Source of the DNA: Myxococcota bacterium
GTDB taxonomy: Bacteria > Myxococcota_A > UBA9160 > UBA4427
Reading direction: 5' to 3'
Length of the DNA stretch: 64,000 nucleotides
Assembly (NCBI GenBank): GCA_029941885.1
Contig: JAPYTP010000005.1
Span: forward strand, 1-64,000
Under the pieces are notes generated by a model. It saw nothing but the letters and a program-made list of their open reading frames with translations, ran no database searches and was not told where the DNA came from. Positions within the stretch are counted from its first letter, which is position 1, and every line of letters begins with the position of its first letter. A program made the position numbers and the translations under genes. This document shows, piece by piece, positions 55,734 through 64,000 of the stretch.

Positions 55734-56636
55734 CTACCCGATCAACCAATCAGGATGCCGAGCCTCGACCATCCCACGGAGCCCGTCCTTCCACTCGACT
55801 TCCGTCGGGCCTACGAGCTCACGCATCCGACGATTGTCCGTCATCACACTTTCGAGCGTGTTCTCGGTGTAGTCGAATTTCGGCTCCACGCCGATCAGGC
55901 TACCGAGATAGCCGCACCACTCTTCGATCGCGACGTGTTCCTGCCCGCTCCAGTTGACGATCTGCGCCGGAACGGATGCGGATTGAACCAGGCCAGCGAC
56001 CGTCCGATTGATGTCGTCTTGATGGATCAGGGTGTATTGCGAGGGCTTGTTCGTGTGGACGGGAACCGGAGTTCCGTTCTTGATCATCATCAGGTGAAAA
56101 TAGGGCCAACCTCCATTCGACCCATAGGGTGTGTTGAGCCGCGTGATGATGGTCGGGAGATTGAATTCGCGCGCAGCATAACGAGCCACGACTTCGGCAC
56201 CGATCTTCGAGATGCTGTAGGTAGGCATCATGACGCGATGATTGTCGCCGAGGGGGCTTCCTTCCGTGAACGGGTTGTGATCATCCGCTTCGTAGACACC
56301 CGTTGTCGAGCAAGCGAGGAATCCCTTTGCGTTCCGGCAATGACTCATCAGCAGTCCGACGCCCTCACTGTTCGCGCGCAGATCGGTTTCGAAATCCGGC
56401 GTGCGGGAACACGCGAAGTGGAGCACGTAGTCGAAATCGTCCGGGAGCGCTGAGAAATCTCCCGTTCCGAGGTCGCTCTTCACACACGTGATGCCCTCGG
56501 TCTCGAAAGCCGTCTTCTTGCTCTCGTCCGTAAAGCGCGCAGTCGCCCAGACATCGTTGTCCTTGGCGAGGTGGCTCGCGATGGGCCCGGCGACCTGGCC
56601 GGTCGGGCCGGTTACGAGGATTTTCTGATCATTCAT
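55734..56636 (-). CDS. NAD-dependent epimerase/dehydratase family protein
   Basis: 300 aa extended SDR. NAD loop TGPTGQVAG at 9-17, Y140-SISK144 active site. It could oxidise, isomerise or reduce a hydroxylated substrate; no sugar-nucleotide genes are nearby, so a role with the CoA pathway is as likely as sugar metabolism. Part of a minus-strand group with the kinase and two upstream genes. Confidence 0.87.
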   Translation of the reverse strand: MNDQKILVTGPTGQVAGPIASHLAKDNDVWATARFTDESKKTAFETEGITCVKSDLGTGDFSALPDDFDYVLHFACSRTPDFETDLRANSEGVGLLMSHCRNAKGFLACSTTGVYEADDHNPFTEGSPLGDNHRVMMPTYSISKIGAEVVARYAAREFNLPTIITRLNTPYGSNGGWPYFHLMMIKNGTPVPVHTNKPSQYTLIHQDDINRTVAGLVQSASVPAQIVNWSGQEHVAIEEWCGYLGSLIGVEPKFDYTENTLESVMTDNRRMRELVGPTEVEWKDGLRGMVEARHPDWLIG

Positions 56637-56717
56637 TTGGGGATTCCTCCGGTAGTCGATTCTATTCTGGTCTCAATCGCGCCCGAGGACGCGGCCGACC
56701 GGGATTCTCGCCCGGCA

Positions 56718-57389
56718 TCATCTCAGTTTCGAAAACGGGGTCGGCTCGAGCCCCCGACGCTCCCGCTCCGGTGCGATTCGGGCCAGTTCGGCCGTGAGCT
56801 CCGCATCTCCGCCGTCGTCACCCCTCGGCCATTCGATCGCCCCCTCCGGCAACAGCCAGAGTTCGACGAGATCCATCACGGGACCGACCAGATAGAAGAA
56901 GGAAGTGACCAGCCGAGCGGTCCCCGCCTTTTCGATCTGATCCGTGAGGAGCGCGAGCGCCTCGAAGGCGCGTACTCGACCTGTCCCGCCGCTCGTCCTC
57001 ACGATTCGCACATAGCGACGAGGATTCTCCGCGTCGGGATTCTCGGAGATGATCTGGTCGATTCGCTCGTCCGACGAATACGGTGCGTGAATCGCGATTC
57101 CGCGGGTCTCTTCGATTTCGATCTCGGCGAAGAGTGCTTCTGTCGCCGAGACGAAGTCTCGATCTCCCCCGAAGCTCATCATCGACTCTTCGATCTTGGC
57201 CATCGACTCGTAGCGATAGAGGGCGAAATCCTCGTTCGAGGGTCCGTCGGTGTAGCGGAATCCTCCGACGACATCGAAATACGCCGAGGGGGGACCGACC
57301 ACACTCCTTCCGTAATAGTCGAGAAAGCGTGCATGCGCTTCGGGAGTCAACGGATGGGTTCGGTGCCAGACATCGATGTAGACGCTCAT
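56718..57389 (-). CDS. Unrecognised protein, possible NIPSNAP-like dimeric barrel
   Basis: 223 aa. Two segments (about 1-100 and 105-200) each have the alternating beta-alpha look of small alpha/beta-barrel domains (FALYRYESMAKIEESM; RYVRIVRTSGGTGRVRAFEAL). This resembles NIPSNAP-type domains but the assignment is weak. ATG 57389 is ten bases after the deazaflavin nitroreductase stop; the open frame further upstream overlaps that gene. Confidence 0.6.
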   Translation of the reverse strand: MSVYIDVWHRTHPLTPEAHARFLDYYGRSVVGPPSAYFDVVGGFRYTDGPSNEDFALYRYESMAKIEESMMSFGGDRDFVSATEALFAEIEIEETRGIAIHAPYSSDERIDQIISENPDAENPRRYVRIVRTSGGTGRVRAFEALALLTDQIEKAGTARLVTSFFYLVGPVMDLVELWLLPEGAIEWPRGDDGGDAELTAELARIAPERERRGLEPTPFSKLR

Positions 57390-57399
57390 TCGCTCGGAC

Positions 57400-57942
57400 T
57401 CAGACTTCACGCAATACGACCAGCGGCAACTCGCGCGGCGCGCACATCGCCTGGTATTGCTCGGTCGACTTGCTCTTCTCATTCAGGATCTTGAAGATGC
57501 GTTCTCGCTCCTCACCCGCCGCGACATGGGCGTGGACCTTCTTCGTTCGGCCTTTCACACGAATCTTCGCGTCCGGATTCGCTCGCAGGTTATGGCACCA
57601 ATGCGGGTCAGTCGCTCCGCCGCCATTGCTCCCACGCACGACGTATTGTCCATCGACCCTGAAATAGGGAAGACCACAGCGCCTCGGCTTCCCGGTCTTC
57701 GCACCCGTCGTGTAGAAAAGCAGCGTCCTCTGGTAAGGCGCACCATTTGCGTAGGTGTACTGCTTCGTCATCAACGAGTACCCAGTCAGCCAGAGGATGA
57801 ATGTATCGATCGCAAGCCCCACCTTTCCGCGCAGGATGATGAGGTGGCGATTCCCTCCGGAGGAGAACTCCTCTTTCTCAGCGGTCGATTCGGGACGATC
57901 ATGCGTCGTGCTTCCCGACTCGGGCAAATTCCTGGAGGTCAT
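57400..57942 (-). CDS. Deazaflavin (F420)-dependent nitroreductase-family protein
   Basis: 180 aa. Family landmarks are LLFYTTGAKTGKPRRCGLPYF, VRGSNGGGATDPHWCHNLRANPD and a basic RVKGRTKKV segment. The family is the Ddn group, which uses F420H2 to reduce quinones, nitro groups or enones. Start ATG 57942 follows AGGAG. An N-terminal extension of about 45 residues may be membrane-associating. First gene of the group with the barrel protein, epimerase and kinase. Confidence 0.88.
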   Translation of the reverse strand: MTSRNLPESGSTTHDRPESTAEKEEFSSGGNRHLIILRGKVGLAIDTFILWLTGYSLMTKQYTYANGAPYQRTLLFYTTGAKTGKPRRCGLPYFRVDGQYVVRGSNGGGATDPHWCHNLRANPDAKIRVKGRTKKVHAHVAAGEERERIFKILNEKSKSTEQYQAMCAPRELPLVVLREV

Positions 57943-58036
57943 GGAGGGCTCTCCTAGACGGGACCGAGCCCGCCCCAAAAGGTTAGACAGACCCGCGGCC
58001 GCTGTCTATTCTCGGGACATCTGTCCGGGAGCTCTC

Positions 58037-58768
58037 ATGATCCACAAGCTCAGGAACGCCCTCACGAAAACCCGTGCCCAACGGGACGCTCCTCTGCAGA
58101 TCGCACCGGCCGTCCACAGCATGGACGCCATCGGGCTGCTGCTCGGCCGCGGCGACAAGACCATGGTCCGGGGGATGAAAGCGAGTGCGCTCGGGCGCAG
58201 GCTGCTCGAAGAACGCCACGACATCCTGGCCGTCGTGTCGAACCGCGATCATCTGCGAACCCTGCCCGAGGGCAGCCTCGGACGCGAGTATTGTCGGTTT
58301 GCGGAGGAGAACGAGCTCTTCCCCGAGGTGCTCGCGAAGATCGTTCGCGAGGCCCGTGTCGACACCGGCGGTTTCGTTCCGGAATCGACGCCCGAAGCCG
58401 CATACCTGCACGACCGTTTCCGAGATCTCCACGACCTCTGGCACATCCTCACCGGCTACGGGACGGACATGGCCGGTGAGTGGGGAATCATCGCCTTCCA
58501 GTGCAGGCAGGTCGGCTACCGATCCATGGCGATCATGGCCTTCGGAAACGTGCTGAGACACTCCTTCCCGACTCGTCCCGATCTACTCAGGACCTGGTAC
58601 CACGGCAGTCGCCGTGGCGCGCGCGCACGCTTCCTGCTCGCCGAGGACTGGGAACGACTGCTCCCGATGCCCCTCGAAGACGTTCGCCAGCAGCTCGGAA
58701 TCGAACCGCTCCCCGCCTATCGAGCCTGGAATTATCCCGAGTCCGTAGTCGCGCGTGCCGCGGCCTGA
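58037..58768 (+). CDS. Coq4-family ubiquinone biosynthesis protein
   Basis: 243 aa. The Coq4 metal motif is H132-DLWH136 followed 12 residues later by E148. In eukaryotes and some bacteria Coq4 takes part in the modification of the ubiquinone ring. ATG 58037 follows GGGAG; the longer frame from 57755 covers the divergent gene. The last 37 bases overlap the 3' end of the convergent TMEM220-like gene. No other ubiquinone genes are adjacent. Confidence 0.88.
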   Translation: MIHKLRNALTKTRAQRDAPLQIAPAVHSMDAIGLLLGRGDKTMVRGMKASALGRRLLEERHDILAVVSNRDHLRTLPEGSLGREYCRFAEENELFPEVLAKIVREARVDTGGFVPESTPEAAYLHDRFRDLHDLWHILTGYGTDMAGEWGIIAFQCRQVGYRSMAIMAFGNVLRHSFPTRPDLLRTWYHGSRRGARARFLLAEDWERLLPMPLEDVRQQLGIEPLPAYRAWNYPESVVARAAA

Positions 58769-59124
58769 GCCCCCGGCTCTTTGCGTCTTCCCGCCCAGAC
58801 AGCCAGAGCGGCACTCCAGCCCGTGAGCAGCGCGAGGCCACCGGCCTCCCGCGGCTCTTCATGGGCAACGTGTCGCATCTCGAAGGAAGTGAAGGCGTCC
58901 CGCGGCGCACCGACCAGCGTCGACGCAAGGCTCGCGAACCAGAGTCCGAACACGATCGCGGCGACGGCGTTGGCGATTCGATGGGGTCGGCCGAAAGCCG
59001 CCGCCAGACTGAGCACTGTCGCCGTCGCATATCCCAGGATCCAGAGGAAGGGGTCCGGATCGTTGAGTTGCACGATCGCACCGATCGCGAAGAGCACAGC
59101 AAAGGCGGCTGAGGCGACTCTCAT
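58732..59124 (-). CDS. TMEM220-like membrane protein
   Basis: 130 aa with three or four hydrophobic segments (for example FAVLFAIGAIVQL, YATATVLSLAAAFG, AVAAIVFGLWFASLAS). The opening LNDPDPFLWILGY matches the small TMEM220 family of unknown function. Its start overlaps the CoA-transferase stop by four bases (ATGA). Its 3' end overlaps the Coq4 gene by 37 bases. Confidence 0.8.
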   Translation of the reverse strand: MRVASAAFAVLFAIGAIVQLNDPDPFLWILGYATATVLSLAAAFGRPHRIANAVAAIVFGLWFASLASTLVGAPRDAFTSFEMRHVAHEEPREAGGLALLTGWSAALAVWAGRRKEPGAQAAARATTDSG

Positions 59125-61622
59125 AGCCCCACCGGCCGCTTTCCGATGATCCCCTCCGCAGCGAGCTCGCGCAGCTTCTCTTCCGACAGACCCAGGAGAC
59201 CTCCGAGGATCTCCTCGTTGTGCTCGCCCAGCATCGGGGCGGCCCGCGGCAGACCGCGATCCGTCTGGCTCGCGAATCGGAAGGGGTGGGTCGGGATCGG
59301 GACGGGGCCCAGGAGAGCGTGCGAGGCCGATTGCACGAAATCGCTTTTTGCGATCGGTTCGAGGGTCATACCCGCGCGTGTCGGCATCACGACCGCGGCG
59401 GGGACCCCCCGCGTGAGGAGCGCTGCCGTCGCGTCCGTGGCGGATCGACCGCTCGCCCAGGCGAGAATCGTGGCGTCGATCTCGTCCTGCTCGGTGCGCC
59501 GCGCGAACGCGTCAGCAAAGCGTGGCTCCTCGAGCCACTGGGGTCGACCGATCTCCAGCGCCAGCGCTCTCCAATGCGCATCGGTCTCGACGGAGATCGC
59601 AATTCGATTCGGCTCCCCGAGCGCGTCGAGCCCCGCGCATTCATAGAGGTTCTGGGGAGCATGATGGGGCGAGCGATTACCGTCCCCCTGCATGAGCCGC
59701 CCGGTCTCGTCGAATTCGATCACCCCCTCGGCCGTCACACCGAGCACCGTCTCGACCATCACCGATTCGATCATGCAGCCCTCCCCGGTTCGATCCCGAT
59801 TTTCGAGCGCAACCAGGGTCGCGAAGGCCGCATGCAATCCAGCCAGCGGATCGGCGCAGGCACGCGGCGTGAGAGGCCCCGCCTGATCCCCTGCGGAGGG
59901 TCCATAGGAAGTCATCCAGGCCAGGCCCGATACCTGCTCCATCGTCTGCGCAAACCCGCCTCGCTCGCGCCATGGGCCATCGAGTCCGAAGGCGGGCATC
60001 CGCACGAAGATCGCGCGCGGATTGGCCGTCGCGATCCGGTCCGCATCGAGCCCGAAATTATCCATGACCCGCGGCGAGAAATTTTCGATCACGACGTCAC
60101 TCTCCGCAACGAGTGAAAGCAGGAGGTCGATGCCCTCGGGCCGCATCAGATCGAGGGTGAGTGAGCGCTTGCCCGCATTCGCGGAATGAAAGGTCGGTCC
60201 GCGCTCCCACCATCGATCGGTATCGGGCGTCGCCATCGTGCCGAAGCGCATCCCATCCGGCCGCTGGATCGATTCGAGGTGGATGACATCCGCTCCGAGT
60301 CCAGAGAGCATGTAGCTTCCATAGGGCCCCGCCCAGAACGCCGTCAGATCCAGTACCCGGATGCCTGCGAGGGATCGACCCTCCGGACCAGAGCCCGAGC
60401 GACCGGGCTCACTCGTCGGCTCGCGGGCCGCGGTGAGCCATCCGCCCTGTGCCCCAGGCTTCCGCTCCGCTGCGCTCTGCGCCAGCGCAGCCGTCAGATC
60501 TCTTGCGTCGGCCATCGTCGGCGCCGCTTCGAAGGGTCGGCGCGGCCAGCGATTCGAGGCATAGGGGATGCGAGGCTGTCGAAATCCTCCACGGGGATTC
60601 GGAACGAACACGCTCCGCTTGCGCAAGTGATCGATTTCCGGGAGCAGCGCTCCGTTGCCGATCGGTGCCGCCGGAACCCGAAGCAACTCCGATCGGTCGA
60701 GTAGCGCCGCCGTCGTGTGGCGACGCGTGTAGTTTCGTACCAAGGGGATGAGCTCCGCGGAACGTTGCACCCGGGTCATCATGTGATTGAGTTCGGGATC
60801 GAGTCCGAGCTGCGGTTCTTCGATCAGGACCGAGAAGTCCTGCCATTGTTGCGACGTGAAGATGCAGAACCCGATCCAGCCGTCGGCGGTCGGTTCGATC
60901 GAGGGCACGTCCTCACTGGAGGGCAGATCCCAGACCCCCGAGAAGAATCCCCAGACGCTGCCGGCATTCGTGAGCGTCGGTGTCATCGCTTCGAGCCTCG
61001 AGATATCCACGCGCTCACCCTGACCACAACGATCCGCTTTTCGAAGCGCCGCCAGGGCCGCGAGTGCGAGACACGAGCCGGAGAGCCAGTCCCCGACTTC
61101 GCCTCCTGCATGAATCGGTGGCAATCCCGCCCTCCCCCTCGCCGCCGTCGAGCCACACCAGGCTTGAAGCGTGAAGTCATTCGCTGGCCGATCGCTCCAG
61201 GACCCGCCTCTCCCGAACGCCGAGATCGACAGCAGGCTCGCTCTCGGGTTGAGCCGTGCGAGTGCCGCCTCGCCGAGATCGCGGGCGTCGAGCCAACCCT
61301 CCTCCGCCGACTCGAGGACGAGATCGCAGCCCCGGAAGAGATCGCGCAGCAGAGCCCGGCCCTCCTCGACCTCTAGATCGAGCACGCAAGATCGCTTGCT
61401 CGTGTGTAGATAGCGGAAGAGCAGACCGTCTCCCGCAGCGTCCAGCGAGTCCGGGGAGAAGGCGCGTTGCCGAAGCGGATCGCCCCGCGGCCCCTCGACC
61501 TTGAGCACGTCGGCCCCCGCATCGGCGAGCAGCTTGCCGGCATAGCCACCGGGTATGCCGGTCGTGAGGTCGATGACCCGGATACCGGCAAGGGGTTGGC
61601 TTGCGCCTGATTCGAATGGCAT
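59121..61622 (-). CDS. Tandem-fused family III CoA transferase
   Basis: 833 aa, double size. Domain 1 (about 10-390) begins LAGIRVIDLTTGIPGGYAGK and has a likely catalytic D178 in GGEVGDWLSG. Domain 2 (about 415-820) begins LAGIRVLDLTAFWAGPYGS; its catalytic aspartate is probably in RACADPLAGLH. Family III enzymes usually act as interlocked dimers of one domain, so the fusion may make one chain do that. It transfers CoA to a free acid. ATG 61622 follows GGGAG. Confidence 0.9.
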   Translation of the reverse strand: MPFESGASQPLAGIRVIDLTTGIPGGYAGKLLADAGADVLKVEGPRGDPLRQRAFSPDSLDAAGDGLLFRYLHTSKRSCVLDLEVEEGRALLRDLFRGCDLVLESAEEGWLDARDLGEAALARLNPRASLLSISAFGRGGSWSDRPANDFTLQAWCGSTAARGRAGLPPIHAGGEVGDWLSGSCLALAALAALRKADRCGQGERVDISRLEAMTPTLTNAGSVWGFFSGVWDLPSSEDVPSIEPTADGWIGFCIFTSQQWQDFSVLIEEPQLGLDPELNHMMTRVQRSAELIPLVRNYTRRHTTAALLDRSELLRVPAAPIGNGALLPEIDHLRKRSVFVPNPRGGFRQPRIPYASNRWPRRPFEAAPTMADARDLTAALAQSAAERKPGAQGGWLTAAREPTSEPGRSGSGPEGRSLAGIRVLDLTAFWAGPYGSYMLSGLGADVIHLESIQRPDGMRFGTMATPDTDRWWERGPTFHSANAGKRSLTLDLMRPEGIDLLLSLVAESDVVIENFSPRVMDNFGLDADRIATANPRAIFVRMPAFGLDGPWRERGGFAQTMEQVSGLAWMTSYGPSAGDQAGPLTPRACADPLAGLHAAFATLVALENRDRTGEGCMIESVMVETVLGVTAEGVIEFDETGRLMQGDGNRSPHHAPQNLYECAGLDALGEPNRIAISVETDAHWRALALEIGRPQWLEEPRFADAFARRTEQDEIDATILAWASGRSATDATAALLTRGVPAAVVMPTRAGMTLEPIAKSDFVQSASHALLGPVPIPTHPFRFASQTDRGLPRAAPMLGEHNEEILGGLLGLSEEKLRELAAEGIIGKRPVGL

Positions 61623-61807
61623 GACTGACTCCCGCCCCCAGACTACTGTCTCCTCCCAGACGCGCACGCGACCGGGAGGCCGGCGCCCGGCCCCGGTGGC
61701 GAATCGGCTCGAACCCGGGTTGGCTCGCCCACATCTCGAGGACTAGGATACGCGGGCGCTTCTTCCGATTCCGGCAGAAAGCAAGCGACCGGGAGCTCAG
61801 GTTCGCC

Positions 61808-62629
61808 ATGGCCACCGCCGAAATCGAGATGACCATTCGCCGCCCGATCTTCGACTATGCCTCGACGCCGCGGAATTGGATGCCCGCGAATCCGGCCTTC
61901 GGCTACCACCTGAATGGCGGCTCTCTCACCCTGCCCTATCTCGAGCCCTATCTGATCCGGGTGATGCGACGAGCGTTGGAAGTCCTGGGCGACTCTCGAC
62001 CCGATCTCCGCGAGGACGTGAGACTCTTCAGTGGTCAGGAGGCGAACCACTACAAGATCCACTCGCAATTCAACGCGCTCCTGCGCGAGCGCTACGCGGG
62101 GATCGAAGAACTCGAGGCCAAGATCGAGGCGGATTTCGCGCGCATGCTGCGGGAGGAGACGCTCGAGTGGAATCTCGGCTATTCCGCCGGCTTCGAGACG
62201 ACCGGAATGGTGATGTCGCAGCTCTTCTTCGAGGATGTCGCCGAGTCCCTCGCCGGCGCGGACCCGGCGGTCGAGGGCCTCTGGGGCTGGCACCTCGCCG
62301 AGGAATACGAACACCGCTGCGTCGCCTTCGACGTTTTCCAGGCCGTGGGCGGCAGCTACCGCGAACGGTTGAGACTCTTCTTCTACCAGGCGAATCACCT
62401 GAAGACCTTCGGCGACAAGGCGGCGCGCCTCATGCGCGACCAGGACGAGGCGGCGGGCCACCTCACGATCCGCCCCGAGCATCGAGCCGCCCATGCGAGG
62501 ATCGAGCGCAGGCAGATGCGATGCGCCCGACGACGCATCGCCTGGGCGCTGCTGCCCTGGCACGACCCGCGCCGGCACCCCGTGCTGTCCTCCGCCGACC
62601 GCTTTCTCAAGAAGCTGGACTACGCCTAG
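61808..62629 (+). CDS. PF10118-type metal-dependent hydrolase-like protein
   Basis: 273 aa helical protein. Candidate metal ligands form two clusters: E78, H81 and H85 in SGQEANHYKIH, and H162, E165, E166 and H169 in WHLAEEYEHR, as in ferritin-like di-iron folds. The family is named a predicted metal-dependent hydrolase; its reaction is not established. Divergent from the fused CoA transferase across 185 bases, convergent with the HSD10-like SDR. Confidence 0.83.
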   Translation: MATAEIEMTIRRPIFDYASTPRNWMPANPAFGYHLNGGSLTLPYLEPYLIRVMRRALEVLGDSRPDLREDVRLFSGQEANHYKIHSQFNALLRERYAGIEELEAKIEADFARMLREETLEWNLGYSAGFETTGMVMSQLFFEDVAESLAGADPAVEGLWGWHLAEEYEHRCVAFDVFQAVGGSYRERLRLFFYQANHLKTFGDKAARLMRDQDEAAGHLTIRPEHRAAHARIERRQMRCARRRIAWALLPWHDPRRHPVLSSADRFLKKLDYA

Positions 62630-62692
62630 CCCCGATCGCCAGATTCCCCGCCGACTCCGTCCGTGACATACCGAACAGGTCGCCGGGCAAGT

Positions 62693-63463
62693 CTATTTGG
62701 GCGGCATCCTGATCCCGCCGTCGACGCGGATCGTCTCGCCGTTCATGTAGGGATTGGTGATCAACTCGATCACCATCGACGCCAACTCGTCGCCGGAGCC
62801 GAGGCGCTTGGGAAAGAGAACGCTCTGGCCGAGATGTGCTTTGAACTTCTCCGAGCCCTCTCCCTCGCCATAGATCGGCGTATCGATGAGACCCGGGGCA
62901 ATCGTATTTACGCGCACGCCAATCGCGGCGAGATCGCGGGCGATCGGAAGTGTCATTCCGACGACGCCCCCCTTCGAAGCCGAATAGGCGGCCTGCCCGA
63001 TCTGACCGTCGAAGGCCGCCACCGACGCGAGATTGACGATCGCACCACGCTGACCGTCTGCGTCCACCGGCTCGCTCTTCGACATCGCCGCCGCCGCGAG
63101 GCGCAAGACGTTGAATGTGCCGATCAGATTGACGCGGATCACGAATTCGAACGCCTTGAGATCGAAGGGCTCGCCCTCACGATTGACGGTGCGCGAAGCG
63201 TTGCCAATCCCCGCGGCGTTCAGGACGGCGCGCAGGGGAGCGAGCTCCGTTGCGACACCGATCGCTCGCCCGACGTCCTCCTCGCTCGAAACGTCGGCCT
63301 TCACAAAACGACCCCCGAGCCTCTTGGCCGCCGCTTCCCCCTTCTCCTCATTCATATCGAGTATGACGACGCGGGAGCCGAGCGCAGCGAGACGCTCCGC
63401 TGTGGCCAATCCGATTCCCGATGCGCCCCCGGTGACGAGCGATGACGTTGCGTTCAGATCCAT
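62693..63463 (-). CDS. HSD10-like 3-hydroxyacyl-CoA dehydrogenase (SDR)
   Basis: 256 aa. Beyond the SDR motifs (TGGASGIG at 11-18, Y160-SASK), long stretches such as VNLIGTFNVLRL, GQAAYSASKGGVVGMTLPIA and VRVNTIAPGL match 17beta-hydroxysteroid dehydrogenase type 10. That enzyme oxidises 3-hydroxyacyl-CoA and also steroid hydroxyls. AGGAGAGAG precedes the ATG. Downstream of the desaturase-type gene and the tandem repeat at 63567. Confidence 0.93.
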   Translation of the reverse strand: MDLNATSSLVTGGASGIGLATAERLAALGSRVVILDMNEEKGEAAAKRLGGRFVKADVSSEEDVGRAIGVATELAPLRAVLNAAGIGNASRTVNREGEPFDLKAFEFVIRVNLIGTFNVLRLAAAAMSKSEPVDADGQRGAIVNLASVAAFDGQIGQAAYSASKGGVVGMTLPIARDLAAIGVRVNTIAPGLIDTPIYGEGEGSEKFKAHLGQSVLFPKRLGSGDELASMVIELITNPYMNGETIRVDGGIRMPPK

Positions 63464-63566
63464 CTTCTCTCTCCTGATCCCCGAATTTCGTTCAAGTCGA
63501 TCCCGGCGACGAGACCCGCGGCGACGCCGCGCAAAACCGCGCCGAGGATAGGCGTTCGGTGTGACG

Positions 63567-63599
63567 TTGTGTAGGTGTTGTGTAGGTGTTGTGTAGCTG
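63567..63599. repeat. Three 11-bp direct repeats
   Basis: Units TTGTGTAGGTG, TTGTGTAGGTG and TTGTGTAGCTG lie end to end in the gap between the sterol-desaturase-family gene and the HSD10-like gene. They are more T- and G-rich than the surroundings. They could be a phase-variable spacer, a protein-binding array or neutral slippage. Confidence 0.8.
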
Positions 63600-63613
63600 T
63601 CGAGTGGTCTCGG

Positions 63614-64000
63614 CTAGACCTCTGCCTCGCTCGCGAGCTCGGGAGAGGCGTACGTTTCGAGGTGGCTCTGATCCGGTGGATCGATCCAGTGATGCCAGGC
63701 AATTGCCTTGCTCTTCGACCGGGTCATGTCGCGAAACAGCGACGCCCACTCGCCGAATCCGATCACGAAGGGATTGAAGGTTCTGATATTTCGGATCAGG
63801 CCGTACCTTACAGGGGCGATCTCGGGCGCGAAGGATCCGAAGAGGCGATCCCACACGATCAGCAGATTCGCGTAGTTGGTATCGATATATTCGGGATTCG
63901 CCCCGTGATGAACCCGGTGATGTGAGGGCGTGACGAAGAGCCATTCGAGAGGCGCCCAGAGTCGACCGACCTGCTCGGTATGCGTCCAGAATCCATACAG
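63614..64000 (-). CDS. Sterol desaturase/fatty-acid hydroxylase family, C-terminal part
   Basis: The 5' end lies beyond the right edge; 128 codons plus the stop are seen. The read-through ends with LYGFWTHTEQVGRL, then the histidine box PSHHRVHHGANPEY and the tail LLIVWDRLFGSFAPE. Such membrane di-iron enzymes hydroxylate or desaturate sterols and fatty acids. Which of these applies is unclear because the first two histidine boxes are outside. Confidence 0.9.
   Translation of the reverse strand: MYGFWTHTEQVGRLWAPLEWLFVTPSHHRVHHGANPEYIDTNYANLLIVWDRLFGSFAPEIAPVRYGLIRNIRTFNPFVIGFGEWASLFRDMTRSKSKAIAWHHWIDPPDQSHLETYASPELASEAEV

Noticed and set aside
1-64000. CRISPR arrays, transposases, tRNA and rRNA genes
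   Set aside because: I found no regularly spaced repeats, no transposase-like product and no recognisable structural RNA; a covariance-model scan could still find a small RNA.

Overview
The window is GC-rich, gene-dense bacterial chromosome with more than 50 protein-coding genes on both strands. I see no rRNA, tRNA, CRISPR array, insertion sequence or phage gene. Sec signal peptides, lipoprotein-type N-termini, a periplasmic PQQ dehydrogenase with a fused cytochrome c, and a Coq4-family protein (ubiquinone synthesis) point to an aerobic Gram-negative organism. It also carries genes of F420-type families (luciferase-like and deazaflavin nitroreductase), which are commoner in actinobacteria and in some uncultured deltaproteobacteria-like phyla. 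My guess is a Myxococcota- or Binatota-like environmental lineage; the lineage is inference only.

Layout. 1-3013: minus-strand amidohydrolase / short-chain dehydrogenase (SDR) / amidohydrolase cluster. 3265-4658: a UTP-glucose-1-phosphate uridylyltransferase gene broken by an in-frame TGA and a 3' frameshift. 5099-9436: cytochrome P450, family III CoA transferase, CmcJ/NvfI-like oxygenase and another amidohydrolase. 9890-15083: esterase, molybdopterin oxidoreductase and an exported DUF3604 protein. 15150-17730: TPR protein with a decayed peptidase motif, and a quinone-oxidoreductase-like dehydrogenase. 18058-21303: Ltp2-type thiolase, zinc-ribbon/OB-fold DUF35 partner, SDR and lipoprotein. 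21345-24346: Rieske oxygenase and two SDRs. 24537-30467: fused double acyl-CoA dehydrogenase facing a four-gene beta-oxidation set, with a divergent TetR regulator at 30896. 31589-36482: ADP-ribosylglycohydrolase, aldo/keto reductase, thiamine-diphosphate (TPP) enzyme and F420-type luciferase-like oxidoreductase. 36643-40733: SDR/amidohydrolase pair and SDR/methyltransferase pair. 40855-46359: PQQ dehydrogenase, sulfatase and thiolase-like protein type 1. 46369-52889: FAD dehydrogenase resembling 3-oxosteroid dehydrogenases, amidohydrolase, carboxylesterase and wax-ester synthase/DGAT. 53159-58768: acyl-CoA dehydrogenase facing a kinase of the ACAD10/11-LvaA type, epimerase, deazaflavin nitroreductase and Coq4-like protein. 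58732-64000: tandem-fused CoA transferase, di-metal hydrolase-like protein, HSD10-like dehydrogenase and a sterol-desaturase-family hydroxylase cut by the right edge.

Together these look like an accessory region for taking up and degrading hydrophobic, oxygenated or sulfated compounds such as steroids, terpenoids or esters. Esterases and the sulfatase would release the molecule. The PQQ dehydrogenase, P450, Rieske and desaturase-type oxygenases would oxidise it. CoA transferases would activate acids, and the acyl-CoA dehydrogenases, crotonase, hydroxyacyl-CoA dehydrogenases and Ltp2/DUF35 pair would shorten the acyl chain. WS/DGAT would store surplus acyl chains. The families are seen in the sequence; the shared pathway and substrate are inference.
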